Shown: in pieces, positions 48,994 to 57,656 of the stretch | How positions within the stretch are numbered: position 1 is the stretch's first letter | Layout: every line of letters begins with the position of its first letter | Origin: Nitratidesulfovibrio termitidis HI1 | GTDB lineage: Bacteria; Desulfobacterota; Desulfovibrionia; Desulfovibrionales; Desulfovibrionaceae | Length of the DNA: 64,000 nucleotides | Direction: 5' to 3' | Assembly: GCF_000504305.1 (NCBI RefSeq) | Contig: NZ_KI632512.1 | Location: 4,106,675 to 4,170,674 of the forward strand | Position numbers and translations under genes: made by a program | The notes under the pieces: generated by a model | Told to the model about the DNA's origin: nothing | What the model saw: only the letters and a program-made list of their open reading frames with translations | Database searches by the model: none

Positions 48994-50448
48994 TTAGTCG
49001 CCCTGCATGGCCGTGTCGGGATCGGGCTTGTCACCCTCGCCGGACTCTGCTTCTTCCGCCGCATCGTCATCTTCCGCGCTGCGCTTCTTCTTTCCGAATG
49101 TGGCGGCCACGAGGATGCTTATTTCATACAGCACAAGCATGGGCGCCGCCATCATCATCTGCGAGAAAACATCCGGCGGGGTAAGGATGGCCGCCACGAC
49201 GAAGATGCCGAGGATGGCGTACTTGCGGGTCTTGCGCATCCCCTGCGCGGTGACGATGCCAAGCCGCGACAGGAAGAACGCGAACAACGGCATCTCGAAG
49301 ATCAGCCCGAAGGCCAGCAGCATCTTGAGCGTGAAGCCCAGATACTCGTCCAGTTTGGGCATGGGCGCGATGGTGTCGGTGGCGAAGCCCACGAAGAACT
49401 CGAAGGCATACGGGAACACCTGGAAATAGCAGAACGCCGCACCCGCCACGAAGAACAGCGCAGAGGCCCCGGCAATGGGGATGACGTGGCGCTTTTCCTC
49501 GTCGTACAGGCCGGGCGCGATGAACGACCATATCTGGTAGAACAGGTACGGGCTGGCCAGGAAGGCCCCGGCCACCAGCGCCACCTGCATGTAGACGAAG
49601 AACGCCTCGGGCAGGGCGGTGTAGATCAGCTTGGCCCCGGCCGGCAGCGCCCGGGTCAGCGGGATCATCAGGTAGTTGAACAGCTGTTCGGCAAAGCCGT
49701 AGCAGGCGAAAAAACCCACGGCCAGCGCGATGAGGCTGCGCACCAGGCGCACGCGCAGTTCGGAAAGATGGTCCAGCAGGGTCATGGAGCGACCACCCTC
49801 GGTGGCGGCTTCGTCTTCCTTGCTGGCGCGGTCCACGGCTTCGCTGAGGTCGCGCGGGGGGGCGGACACCACGGCGGTCTCCGGGGTGGAGGCTTCGACC
49901 GGGGCGTCCGTGTCGTCAGGGGGCGGAGAGTCGGAGCCGTTCCGACCCGCCGAAGCAGCGGCATCGGAGCTGTCCGAGCCGGAACCGTCCGTGCCGTCCG
50001 GCTCGTAGTCGGGCAGCACGGCGGCAGCGATCACGTTTTCGACGGACCGCGCCTCGGCGGGTTCGGAGCCGGTCGAAACGGACCCAGCCTGCCCCGCGTC
50101 GGGGGCAGCGCCGTCAGGGGCGGTACTGTCAGGGGCGGTACTGTCGGGGGCGACACCGTTGGAGCCTTCGCCCTCGGGCGCATCAGTGGGCGCCGGTGCA
50201 TCCCCCGCGGCATCCTCTGCGGCAGTCTGGGCGGCTTCTCCGGCTGCGCCTTGCGGGGCATTCGCCTGCTCGGCGGCCTTGCGCTCGCAGGCCTCTATGG
50301 CGTCCAGTTCGCAGGCGTTGCGTTCCGCCGCGTCCGGATCGTACGCGTCCGGTTCGGTGGCGTCCGGTTTGTCCGTCGCCGGAAGCTTCTCGCGGTCGCC
50401 TTCGGACACGGGCCCCGCCTTGGCGGCGTCCTTGTCGTCCCGGCTCAT
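48994..50448 (-). CDS. tatC: Twin-arginine translocase TatC with a ~220-residue acidic N-terminal extension
   Basis: 484 residues. The C-terminal half is a normal six-helix TatC, the receptor for twin-arginine signal peptides: [20 protein letters not shown] near residue 222, [40 protein letters not shown], and [19 protein letters not shown]. Before it lie 221 residues rich in Asp/Ala/Pro/Ser ([18 protein letters not shown] and similar), predicted disordered and cytoplasmic, not known in typical TatC. A charged tail of about 25 residues follows the last helix. The start overlaps the tatB end by 4 bases; an internal ATG at 49785 would give a conventional TatC. Confidence 0.93.
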   Translation of the reverse strand: MSRDDKDAAKAGPVSEGDREKLPATDKPDATEPDAYDPDAAERNACELDAIEACERKAAEQANAPQGAAGEAAQTAAEDAAGDAPAPTDAPEGEGSNGVAPDSTAPDSTAPDGAAPDAGQAGSVSTGSEPAEARSVENVIAAAVLPDYEPDGTDGSGSDSSDAAASAGRNGSDSPPPDDTDAPVEASTPETAVVSAPPRDLSEAVDRASKEDEAATEGGRSMTLLDHLSELRVRLVRSLIALAVGFFACYGFAEQLFNYLMIPLTRALPAGAKLIYTALPEAFFVYMQVALVAGAFLASPYLFYQIWSFIAPGLYDEEKRHVIPIAGASALFFVAGAAFCYFQVFPYAFEFFVGFATDTIAPMPKLDEYLGFTLKMLLAFGLIFEMPLFAFFLSRLGIVTAQGMRKTRKYAILGIFVVAAILTPPDVFSQMMMAAPMLVLYEISILVAATFGKKKRSAEDDDAAEEAESGEGDKPDPDTAMQGD

Positions 50449-50762
50449 GCGTTCTTACCGGTGGATTCGGTGGCGGTTTCCACGGTGGTGGCAGCCGCTT
50501 CGGCCTTTTGCGGTTCTGCCTTGGGGGCTTCGGCCTTGGCCTTGTCGTCGAAGAATTCCTTTTCGGCTTCCTTCTTGCGGCGCTCGTGATCGTCGAGTTC
50601 GATCTCGGTGTTCAGCGTGCGCTGAAAGTCGGTGGAAACCCTGCGGAATTCACCCAGTGCCTTGCCCAGTGTACGCGCGATGTTGGGCAGGTTCTTGGGA
50701 CCGAGGACGATGAGGGCCACGACCATGATGACGAGAAGTTCCGTGCTGCCGATGCCGAACAT
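50445..50762 (-). CDS. tatB: Sec-independent translocase protein TatB
   Basis: 105 residues. One N-terminal membrane helix (GSTELLVIMVVALIVLGPKN), the Gly-Pro hinge, an amphipathic helix (LPNIARTLGKALGEFRR) and a charged Lys/Ala/Glu-rich tail. The order with tatC and the TatB-like hinge favour TatB over TatA, though single TatA/B bifunctional proteins exist. The start at 50762 gives the standard MFGIG beginning. Confidence 0.88.
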   Translation of the reverse strand: MFGIGSTELLVIMVVALIVLGPKNLPNIARTLGKALGEFRRVSTDFQRTLNTEIELDDHERRKKEAEKEFFDDKAKAEAPKAEPQKAEAAATTVETATESTGKNA

Positions 50763-50935
50763 GGAAGACAGACCGCCTTGGTTGCAGTGCTGCGGGTCGG
50801 GGCCGGGATGACCGGCCATGCCCCGTGGGCGCCGCGCGTGGGCGCGGCCCTTCGGCCGAAGGTGGCGGGGGCGTCACGGGGGCCTTGCGACCCCCGCGCG
50901 TCCGCCGGGCATTCACTGGTGCGAACGCCGTCCGC

Positions 50936-52483
50936 CTATTCCCATTCGATGGTGCTCGGCGGCTTCGAGGAGATGTCGTAGACCACGCGGTTCACGCCCT
51001 TAACCTCGTTGATTATCCGGCTCGAAATACGCTCAAGCAGTTCGGAAGGCAAGCGTGCCCAGTCCGCCGTCATGGCGTCCACACTGTCCACGATGCGCAG
51101 GGCGATGACGTGCTCGTAGGTGCGGCCGTCACCCATGACGCCCACGGTCTTCAGCGGCAGCAGCACGGCAAAACCCTGCCACACCTTGCGGTACCAGCCG
51201 GAGGACATCAGCTCGGCCTGCACGATCTTGTCGGCCTTGCGCAGGATGTCCAGGCGTTCCTCGGTGATTTCGCCGATGACGCGAATGGCAAGGCCGGGGC
51301 CGGGGAAGGGGTGGCGCCAGATGATGAAGTCCGGCAGGCCCAGTTCGCCCGCCACCTTGCGCACTTCGTCCTTGAACAGTTCGCGCAGCGGCTCGATGAG
51401 CTTCAGGTTCATCTTTTCCGGCAGGCCGCCCACGTTGTGGTGGCTCTTGATGACGGCGGAAGGACCCTTGTGCGACACCGACTCGATCACGTCGGGGTAC
51501 AGGGTGCCCTGCGCCAGGAAGTCCACGTGCCCAAGGGCTTTGGCTTCCTCGTCGAACACCTCGATGAAGGTGTAGCCGATGATCTTGCGCTTCTGCTCGG
51601 GGTCGTCCACGCCTTCCAGCTTGTCGAGGAAGCGGCGCTGGGCCTGCACGTACTTCAGGTTCAGGTCGAAGTGCTCGCGCAGGTAGTCCACCACTTCCTG
51701 GCCTTCGTTCAGGCGCAGCACGCCGTTGTCCACGAAGATGCAGTGCAGGCGCTTGCCGATGGCCTTGTGCAGCAGCACGGCCACCACGGTGGAGTCGATG
51801 CCGCCCGAAAGCGCGCACACCACGTGGCGGTCGCCCACGGTTTCGGCCATTTCCTTGATGGCGCGCTCGACAAACGAGGACATGGTCCAGTCGGCCTTCA
51901 GCCTGGCCACATGGAACAGGAAGTTGCTGATGATGCGGGCGCCTTCCTCGGTGTGGTGCACTTCGGGGTGGAACTGCACGGCGTAGATGCGGCGGGCATT
52001 ATCGGCCATGGCCGCCACGTCCAGGGTGGCGGTGCGGCCCACCACGGCAAAGCCGGGCGGGGGCGTCTTGACCTTGTCGCCGTGGCTCATCCACACGCGG
52101 GTGGGGGCAGACTTGTCGATGCCGTCCCACAGCGGGCAGTCGCCCAGCAGGGTAAGGTCGGAGGGGCCGTATTCGCGGGTTTCCGAGGTGGCCAGCTGGC
52201 CGCCCAGGTTGTGCCCCAGAAGCTGCATGCCGTAGCAGATGGCCAGAACCGGCACGCCGAGTTCCAGCAGGCCCTTGTCCAGGGTGGGGGCGTCTGCCTC
52301 GCCCACGCTGGCCGGGCCGCCGGACAGGATGACGGCGGCGGGCTTCATGGCGCGCACCTGGTCCGCCGTGACGATGCAGGGGTGGATTTCGGAGTAGACG
52401 CCAGCCTCGCGCACGCGGCGGGCGATGAGCTGCGTCACCTGCGAACCGTAGTCGATGATGATGACCTTGGTCTGTGCTTCCAT
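50936..52483 (-). CDS. guaA: GMP synthase (glutamine-hydrolysing)
   Basis: 515 residues. It aminates XMP to GMP. The N-terminal glutamine amidotransferase has Cys in [11 protein letters not shown], and His-Glu in [12 protein letters not shown]; the ATP-pyrophosphatase P-loop is [11 protein letters not shown] near residue 225; the C-terminal dimerisation domain ends KPPSTIEWE. All catalytic residues are present. It lies downstream of guaB across a 301-base gap holding a composite repeat. Confidence 0.97.
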   Translation of the reverse strand: MEAQTKVIIIDYGSQVTQLIARRVREAGVYSEIHPCIVTADQVRAMKPAAVILSGGPASVGEADAPTLDKGLLELGVPVLAICYGMQLLGHNLGGQLATSETREYGPSDLTLLGDCPLWDGIDKSAPTRVWMSHGDKVKTPPPGFAVVGRTATLDVAAMADNARRIYAVQFHPEVHHTEEGARIISNFLFHVARLKADWTMSSFVERAIKEMAETVGDRHVVCALSGGIDSTVVAVLLHKAIGKRLHCIFVDNGVLRLNEGQEVVDYLREHFDLNLKYVQAQRRFLDKLEGVDDPEQKRKIIGYTFIEVFDEEAKALGHVDFLAQGTLYPDVIESVSHKGPSAVIKSHHNVGGLPEKMNLKLIEPLRELFKDEVRKVAGELGLPDFIIWRHPFPGPGLAIRVIGEITEERLDILRKADKIVQAELMSSGWYRKVWQGFAVLLPLKTVGVMGDGRTYEHVIALRIVDSVDAMTADWARLPSELLERISSRIINEVKGVNRVVYDISSKPPSTIEWE

Positions 52484-52625
52484 GTGCTGTCCTCTGTCGC
52501 CCGCGCGGGGTGCTTCGGGCAATCGTGATATGCGTTGTGAGGCTGTGGTGTCTGGCTTGGCGCTTGCGGGGAGGGCATTTCTGCCTTTCTGCTGCAATGC
52601 GTGATCTCAGCCGCGAAGGGAGTTT

Positions 52626-52760
52626 CGGTTCCGGCAAGGAAGGCGAGGGGCGGCAAGGGGAGCGTGCGGCAGCCGTTATGCGAGCTTGCGAGCATTACGG
52701 ATGGCGACCGCAGCGCGCTCTGCCGGTACGTGACCCGAGCCGCCTCCGATGCCTGACGAT
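52626..52760 (+). repeat. Composite palindromic repeat (family A with nested family B hairpin)
   Basis: Left flank ccggcaaggaaggcgagg, then aaggggagcgtgc, then the inserted hairpin gccgttatgcgagc...gagcattacggatggc (52672-52705), then gctctgccggtacgtgacccgag and a closing gatgcctgacgatgccgg. Compared with simple family A copies, the B hairpin sits where gtgta|ctct would be. It occupies most of the guaB-guaA gap. Confidence 0.65.
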
Positions 52761-52784
52761 GCCGGAACCGGAAATACCGAGCGG

Positions 52785-54245
52785 CTAGTTGTTGTCGATG
52801 CGGTAGTTGGGCGATTCCTTGGTAATGATCACATCATGCACGTGGCTTTCACGAAGCCCCGCCGCAGAGATTTCCACGAACTGCGCCTTGTCCTGCAATT
52901 CCCTGATGTCCGCCGCGCCCACGTACCCCATGCCGGAACGCAGGCCGCCCACCAGCTGGTACAGGCTTTCGGCCACCGGACCCTTCACGGGCACGCGGCC
53001 CACGATGCCTTCGGGCACCAGCTTCTTGCTCTTTTCCTGGAAGTAGCGGTCGGAGCTGCCTTCCTTCATGGCGTCGATGGAGCCCATGCCGCGATAGATC
53101 TTGTACGAGCGGCCCTGATAGAGAATGGTTTCGCCCGGGCTTTCGTCGGTACCGGCGAACAGGCTGCCGATCATCACGGTGTCCGCGCCCATGGCGATGG
53201 CCTTCACCACGTCGCCCGAGAACTTCACGCCGCCGTCGGCGATGATGCAGCGGTCAAGCTCGCGTGCGGCGCGCACGGATTCGAGGATGGCGGTCACCTG
53301 GGGCACGCCCACGCCCGCCACGATGCGGGTGGTGCAGATGGAGCCGGGGCCGATGCCCACCTTCACGGTGTTGGCCCCCGCCTTCAGGATGGCTTTCGCC
53401 CCTTCGTAGGTGGCCACGTTGCCCGCCACCAGCTGGCACTTGGGGAAGGCGCCCTTGACCATTTCGATGGCGCGCAGCACGTTGCGCGAGTGGCCATGGG
53501 CGGAATCCAGCACCAGAAAGTCCACGCCCGCGGCCAGCAGGGCGCCCGCGCGTTCCTCGCAGTCCTTGCCGATGCCGATGGCGGCGCCCACGCGCAGGCG
53601 ACCGTTGTCGTCCTTGCACGAATTCGGGTACTTCTGGACCTTGTCGATGTCCTTCATGGTGATGAGGCCCTTCAGGCGATTGCCCTCGTCCACCACCAGC
53701 AGCTTTTCGATGCGGTGCGCGTGCAGCAGGTCCTTGGCCTCGTCCAGGGTGGTGCCCACGGGCACGGTGACCAGGTTCTTGCTGGTCATCACCTCGCGCA
53801 CCTGGGTGCCTTCCAGGTCCTTGACGAAGCGCACGTCGCGGTTGGTCAGAATGCCCACCAGTTCCACCCCGCGCACCACCGGCAGGCCGGACACGCGGTA
53901 TTCGGCCATCAGCTCCAGGGCCTGGCGCACGGAATAGTCGGGGTCGATGGTCACGGGGTCGATGATCATGCCGCTTTCGGACTTCTTGACCTTTTCGACT
54001 TCGATGCGCTGGCGGTCCACGGGCATGTTCTTGTGGATGACGCCCACGCCGCCGTTGCGGGCCATGGAAATGGCCATGCCGGAATCGGTCACGGTGTCCA
54101 TGGCGGCGCTGAGCAGGGGAATGTTGAGGCGGATTTCGGGGGTGAGCCAGGTGGAGACGTCCACGAGGTCGGGGGTGACTTCGGAATAGCCGGGCTGCAG
54201 CAGGACGTCGTCGAACGTCAGTGCCTTGCACACGATCTTGCTCAT
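52785..54245 (-). CDS. guaB: Inosine-5'-monophosphate dehydrogenase
   Basis: 486 residues. NAD-dependent oxidation of IMP to XMP, the committed step to GMP. TIM barrel with two inserted CBS domains (about residues 90-210: [40 protein letters not shown]), the catalytic Cys loop [13 protein letters not shown] near residue 300, and [12 protein letters not shown]. The start has GGAGAGAG upstream. It is preceded by a good promoter overlapping a palindrome (54349-54408), suggesting regulated expression. Confidence 0.97.
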   Translation of the reverse strand: MSKIVCKALTFDDVLLQPGYSEVTPDLVDVSTWLTPEIRLNIPLLSAAMDTVTDSGMAISMARNGGVGVIHKNMPVDRQRIEVEKVKKSESGMIIDPVTIDPDYSVRQALELMAEYRVSGLPVVRGVELVGILTNRDVRFVKDLEGTQVREVMTSKNLVTVPVGTTLDEAKDLLHAHRIEKLLVVDEGNRLKGLITMKDIDKVQKYPNSCKDDNGRLRVGAAIGIGKDCEERAGALLAAGVDFLVLDSAHGHSRNVLRAIEMVKGAFPKCQLVAGNVATYEGAKAILKAGANTVKVGIGPGSICTTRIVAGVGVPQVTAILESVRAARELDRCIIADGGVKFSGDVVKAIAMGADTVMIGSLFAGTDESPGETILYQGRSYKIYRGMGSIDAMKEGSSDRYFQEKSKKLVPEGIVGRVPVKGPVAESLYQLVGGLRSGMGYVGAADIRELQDKAQFVEISAAGLRESHVHDVIITKESPNYRIDNN

Positions 54246-54348
54246 GATCTCTCTCCGGGCGGGTTGGTTGGAGCGTCCGGGCCGCGCGGCTCCGGACCGT
54301 TTTCCCCGTCTGCCTCCGAACGAAGGGCGGGTCGTTGGGCTTGGCAGG

Positions 54349-54366
54349 TTTGACAAATATGTCAAA
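54349..54366. promoter_or_regulatory. Palindromic candidate operator upstream of guaB
   Basis: TTTGACA-aata-TGTCAAA, a perfect 7-bp inverted repeat. Relative to the promoter at 54379-54408 it lies just downstream of the predicted transcription start, a position suited to a repressor. The regulator cannot be named from sequence. Confidence 0.45.
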
Positions 54367-54378
54367 ATTTAATCAACC

Positions 54379-54408
54379 ATCATACTGGTCGGGCCGGGTA
54401 TTTGTCAA
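54379..54408 (-). promoter_or_regulatory. Candidate sigma-70 promoter of guaB
   Basis: On the minus strand a perfect -35 TTGACA (54403-54408) and -10 TATGAT (54379-54384) with an 18-base spacer. The predicted start is near 54372, giving a leader of about 125 bases before guaB. The stretch is conspicuously A+T-rich for this genome. The remainder of the 351-base gap to the ccm cluster holds only the hairpin at 54540. Confidence 0.6.
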
Positions 54409-54539
54409 GAATCGGGTTGGTTCCCCAATCAGTTGCGGACAGGAGGCGGAGCACCGGGCGCAGGGCCGTTTCCAACTGCATCCCGGCGCTGCCTGGCGGC
54501 GTCAGAAGCGGAGGCCGCGACGGTGTTTCGCATGCACGA

Positions 54540-54561
54540 AAGGGGCGGTGGTCCGCCCCTT
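54540..54561 (-). terminator. Weak terminator candidate after the ccm cluster
   Basis: aaggggcgg / ccgcccctt, 9 bp with a 4-base loop, 35 bases past the stop of the TPR gene. It lacks a T-run on the minus strand. Confidence 0.4.
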
Positions 54562-54596
54562 CCGGTGTGTGTCGTCATGTTGCGGGGTTGCGCCCG

Positions 54597-55238
54597 CTAC
54601 TGCTTTTTGTCCTGCTTTTTTTCCTCGGGCACCTTGCCGGTGTCGCCGTGGGTGGGCGACTCCAGTTCCTGCCGGGCCTGGGCCTTGAGGTCTTCCGGGG
54701 CCTTGGCGTCTTCCAGTATGGCTTTCAGATGGGCGTTACCCTTGGCTTCGGCCTTCAGGTAGTGGCGGTACAGGATGCCAAGGTTGAAGCGCGCGGCGGG
54801 CTGGGGATCGATTTCGATGAGCCGCTCGAAGGTTTCCGCAGCCTTGTCGAAGGATTGCTGCTGATACTGGGCGATGCCCAGCATGTACAGCGGCTGCGGG
54901 TCCGCCGGGGCGGCCACCACGGCGCGGGCCAGAAAGCTTTCGGCGCGGGCCCAATCGGAGTGATCCAGAAAGTGCTGGCCAAGGGCGAACAGCGCGCCCG
55001 CGTCGGTGGGGTTCTGCTGCACCTTCTGCATCAGCGCGGACACCACTTCCATCTCGCCATCGTGTTCCCCTGCCTGTTCCTGCGCGGCGGGGCCGCGCCC
55101 CTGCTGCACCAGCGAAGGGTTGGACAGACGGTACAGGAACGACGCGCCCAGCATGCAGGCAAGGCCAACGCACACGGCCAGCAGCACCAGCTTGCGGCTG
55201 CCGTCCAGCGGAGTCATGGTCAGGGTGCTATTTGTCAT
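54597..55238 (-). CDS. TPR protein of the ccm cluster (CcmI/CycH-like)
   Basis: 213 residues. A single N-terminal membrane segment (LVLLAVCVGLACMLGASFLY) is followed by about three tetratricopeptide repeats (DAGALFALGQHFLDHSDWAR; PQPLYMLGIAQYQQQSFDKA; PAARFNLGILYRHYLKA) and a Lys/Glu-rich tail. CcmI/CycH-type proteins hold apocytochrome c for haem attachment. Its ATG overlaps the end of ccmD by 11 bases, and it is the last gene of the cluster, which supports that role. Confidence 0.8.
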   Translation of the reverse strand: MTNSTLTMTPLDGSRKLVLLAVCVGLACMLGASFLYRLSNPSLVQQGRGPAAQEQAGEHDGEMEVVSALMQKVQQNPTDAGALFALGQHFLDHSDWARAESFLARAVVAAPADPQPLYMLGIAQYQQQSFDKAAETFERLIEIDPQPAARFNLGILYRHYLKAEAKGNAHLKAILEDAKAPEDLKAQARQELESPTHGDTGKVPEEKKQDKKQ

Positions 55239-55368
55239 TGGCCAGCATCTCCATGTGGCGAATGCGCCGGTCCAGGGTCTGCTGCGCGCGGGCCATCAGG
55301 AACAGGTAGCCGCCGATGCCGAGCCATACGGCCACGTTGGCGATCAGGAGCCATTGGGTACTTTCCAT
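55228..55368 (-). CDS. ccmD: CcmD-like small membrane protein
   Basis: 46 residues: one membrane helix (MESTQWLLIANVAVWLGIGG) then a basic stretch (MARAQQTLDRRIRHMEM). The size, topology and position right after ccmC match CcmD, which helps release holo-CcmE from the CcmABC complex. It has AGGAGG ten bases before the ATG and overlaps the next gene by 11 bases. Confidence 0.82.
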   Translation of the reverse strand: MESTQWLLIANVAVWLGIGGYLFLMARAQQTLDRRIRHMEMLANDK

Positions 55369-55397
55369 ATTTTTCGAACCTCCTGCCTTTCACAAGG

Positions 55398-56084
55398 CTA
55401 GATGGTGGTTTCCGTCGCAAGCACGTCGATGCGTGCCGCCATGCGCCGCTGCGTCGCGCGCAGCCAGGTCAGCGCCACCCACAGAAAGCCGAAGGCGACG
55501 ATGCAGACGATGACGGTGGTCTTCATTTCCGGTTCCAGTCCCCCGCCTTTCGATGCGAACACGGCGGGGTGGATGGAGCGCCACAGCCGGGCGGACAGGA
55601 ACACCAGCGGCACGTCGAGGAAGGCCACTATGCCCACCACGGCGGAAACGGTGCCCAGCCGCTCGCGCGGCAGATCGAGGGTGCGCAGCACAAGGTAGCC
55701 CGCGTACACGAACCACATGACCAGAGTGGTGGTCAGTCGCGGGTCCCACGTCCACCAGACGCCCCAGGAGTGGCGGCCCCAGATGGAGCCGGTGATGAGG
55801 GCAAGGCCGCTGAACAGCACGCCCACCTCGGCGGCGGCGCCGGACAGCGCGTCCCACTTCCAGTTGCGGGTGCGCAGAAAGGCGATGCTGGCCGCAAACA
55901 CGGTAAGGAAGCTGATCAGCGACCACCACGCCAGCGGCATGTGAAAGTAGAAGATCTTCTGCACGATGCCCATGGCCTGTTCCACGGGGGCGTACACGAA
56001 GATCAGGTATTGGCAGAGCGCGAGGGCCAGGCCCGCGATAATCCCGACAAGGGGCATCACGGGGGAAAGCCGGTTCGTTTGCAT
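55398..56084 (-). CDS. ccmC: Haem exporter / CcmE haem-loading protein CcmC
   Basis: 228 residues, six membrane helices, inner membrane. It has the Trp-rich haem-handling motif WGRHSWGVWWTWDPRLT near residue 105, and flanking periplasmic His residues (FYFHMPLAWW; RSIHPAVFAS). It loads haem onto CcmE. It is separated from ccmB by 238 bases that include a G-rich repeat, while the other genes of the cluster overlap. Confidence 0.95.
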   Translation of the reverse strand: MQTNRLSPVMPLVGIIAGLALALCQYLIFVYAPVEQAMGIVQKIFYFHMPLAWWSLISFLTVFAASIAFLRTRNWKWDALSGAAAEVGVLFSGLALITGSIWGRHSWGVWWTWDPRLTTTLVMWFVYAGYLVLRTLDLPRERLGTVSAVVGIVAFLDVPLVFLSARLWRSIHPAVFASKGGGLEPEMKTTVIVCIVAFGFLWVALTWLRATQRRMAARIDVLATETTI

Positions 56085-56125
56085 GGGTGCCTCGCTGCCG
56101 CCTGGGCGGCATTGTATTTCTTTTC

Positions 56126-56188
56126 CGGGGGAAGGGACCCTTTGAAAAGGGTCTCCTTCCCCCGGACCCCCATCCCCCCAAACTTTTT
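56126..56188 (+). repeat. G-rich hairpin repeat, copy 2, inside the ccm cluster
   Basis: gggggaagggacccttt then gggtctccttccccc (one bulge), followed by ggacccccatcccccc and aaacttttt. It is nearly the same sequence as at 1473-1535. It is oriented plus, against ccm transcription. The rest of this 238-base gap contains another G/C-run palindrome (gggggcgcggccccc near 56265) and no gene. Confidence 0.7.
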
Positions 56189-56322
56189 ATAAGGGGATGT
56201 TCAAAGTTCACTACTTGTCCGGAATCGGACCGCGAAGCGGGCCGGTTCCGAAAATGGGGTCAAGGGGGCGCGGCCCCCCTGCGGGGGCCAGGGGGCAGAG
56301 CCCCCTGATCAGTTGCTTTCAG

Positions 56323-57000
56323 CTATTCTTCCCCGCCGTACACGAAGGGAAAGAGCACGATGCCTGCGCCAAGGAACAGCGCGTCAAAGGCGGCCACCAG
56401 CCCCAGCCATGATTCCACCCCTTCGGGGATGTCGTCGGCGAAGGCGGCGGCGCCCACCCGGATGCCCGCAAGCAGCACCGGGACCAGCAGCGGAAACAGC
56501 ACGATGCTGAGCAACGATTCGCGGGCGGCCTGCCCTTGCGACAGCGCACCCAGCAGCGCGCCCAGGGCCACGATGCCCACATCCGCCAGCAGCACGGTGG
56601 CCAGGCCCACATGCCACAGGGGTGATACGGACTGGCCCAGGAAGACGATGGCGGCGGGCAGGAACACGGCCTGGGCGCAGAGCAGCAGGGTAAACCCGGC
56701 AATGCCCTTGCCCAGCCACACGGCCTGCACCGGCACAGGGGCCAGCAGCAGGCCGAAGCGCGCGCCGTTGGCTTCCTCGATGGCGAACAGGGTATTGAAG
56801 ATGAGCACCTGACAGAAGGCGGACGCCAGCCAGAAGATGGCGGCGGCACCCTGCGGGCCCATCACCTCGCCCACTCGCTGCGACAGACTGAACACGAAGA
56901 TCAGCAACAGTCCCAGCAGCAGGGCCTGAACCAGGCCGGTGCCGCGTGACAGCAGCAGGCGCAGGTCTTTCGATGCGATGGCAAGGGCGGCGCTCAGCAT
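56323..57000 (-). CDS. ccmB: Haem exporter subunit CcmB
   Basis: 225 residues, six membrane helices. Family segments: ASKDLRLLLSRG at the N-terminus, FWLASAFCQVLIFNTLFAIE with ANGARFGLLLAPVP, LGALLGALSQGQAARESLLS and ILFPLLVPVLL-type helix. It is the membrane partner of the CcmA ATPase. It overlaps the end of ccmA by 7 bases. Confidence 0.95.
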   Translation of the reverse strand: MLSAALAIASKDLRLLLSRGTGLVQALLLGLLLIFVFSLSQRVGEVMGPQGAAAIFWLASAFCQVLIFNTLFAIEEANGARFGLLLAPVPVQAVWLGKGIAGFTLLLCAQAVFLPAAIVFLGQSVSPLWHVGLATVLLADVGIVALGALLGALSQGQAARESLLSIVLFPLLVPVLLAGIRVGAAAFADDIPEGVESWLGLVAAFDALFLGAGIVLFPFVYGGEE

Positions 57001-57656
57001 GCCACGGCCTCCGGAACGTAGTCGGCGGCAGGGCCGCTGTAGACCACGCGCTTTTCGGCAATGGCCAGCACCCGGTCGGCCCGGGCAAGGTCTTCGGTCA
57101 CGGAATGGCTGATCCAGACGATGCCCGCGCCCCGGTCGCGCGCGGCGGCGATTTCGCGATGCAGGATGGCCATGGACCGGGTGTCGAGCCCGGTGCCCGG
57201 TTCATCCAGCAGCAGCAGCGACGGCGACAGCAGCAGCACCCGTGCAAGGTTCAGCCGCTGGGCCATCCCGCGCGAAAAGCCGCCCGCCCGTTCGAAGGCG
57301 AAGCGCTTCAGTTCCATGCGCTCAAGGGCGGCCAGCAAGGCGTCTTCAGAGCAACGCTCCGGAGCAAGGCCGTGCAGGCGCGCCCAGAAGGCCAGGTTCT
57401 CGAAGGCGGTGAGCTCGGGATAGATGAAGGTCTGGTGACCGAGGTAGCCAAGGGCTTCGTCCGCGATGCCGCGTTCCACGTTGCCCGAGCTGGGGCGGGA
57501 AAGTCCGGCCATCAGCTTGAGCAGCGTGGATTTGCCCGCCCCGTTGGGACCGGCCAGCAGCGTGACCGTGCCGGGGGACACCTCGAACGAGACGTCCTTG
57601 ATTACCAGCCGGTTGCCGTAGAACTTGGCGACCTTGGTCAGCCGGAGCAGCATCAT
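56994..57656 (-). CDS. ccmA: Haem exporter ATPase CcmA
   Basis: 220 residues. ABC ATPase: Walker A GPNGAGKST near residue 38, Walker B LLLLDEP, switch His in ISHSV. The signature segment is FSRGMAQRLNLAR, a CcmA-type departure from LSGGQ. ATP hydrolysis releases holo-CcmE. The ATG overlaps the ccmF stop (ATGA) and a second ATG follows at once; the AGGAGG lies very close, so translation may begin at the second. Confidence 0.95.
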   Translation of the reverse strand: MMLLRLTKVAKFYGNRLVIKDVSFEVSPGTVTLLAGPNGAGKSTLLKLMAGLSRPSSGNVERGIADEALGYLGHQTFIYPELTAFENLAFWARLHGLAPERCSEDALLAALERMELKRFAFERAGGFSRGMAQRLNLARVLLLSPSLLLLDEPGTGLDTRSMAILHREIAAARDRGAGIVWISHSVTEDLARADRVLAIAEKRVVYSGPAADYVPEAVAC

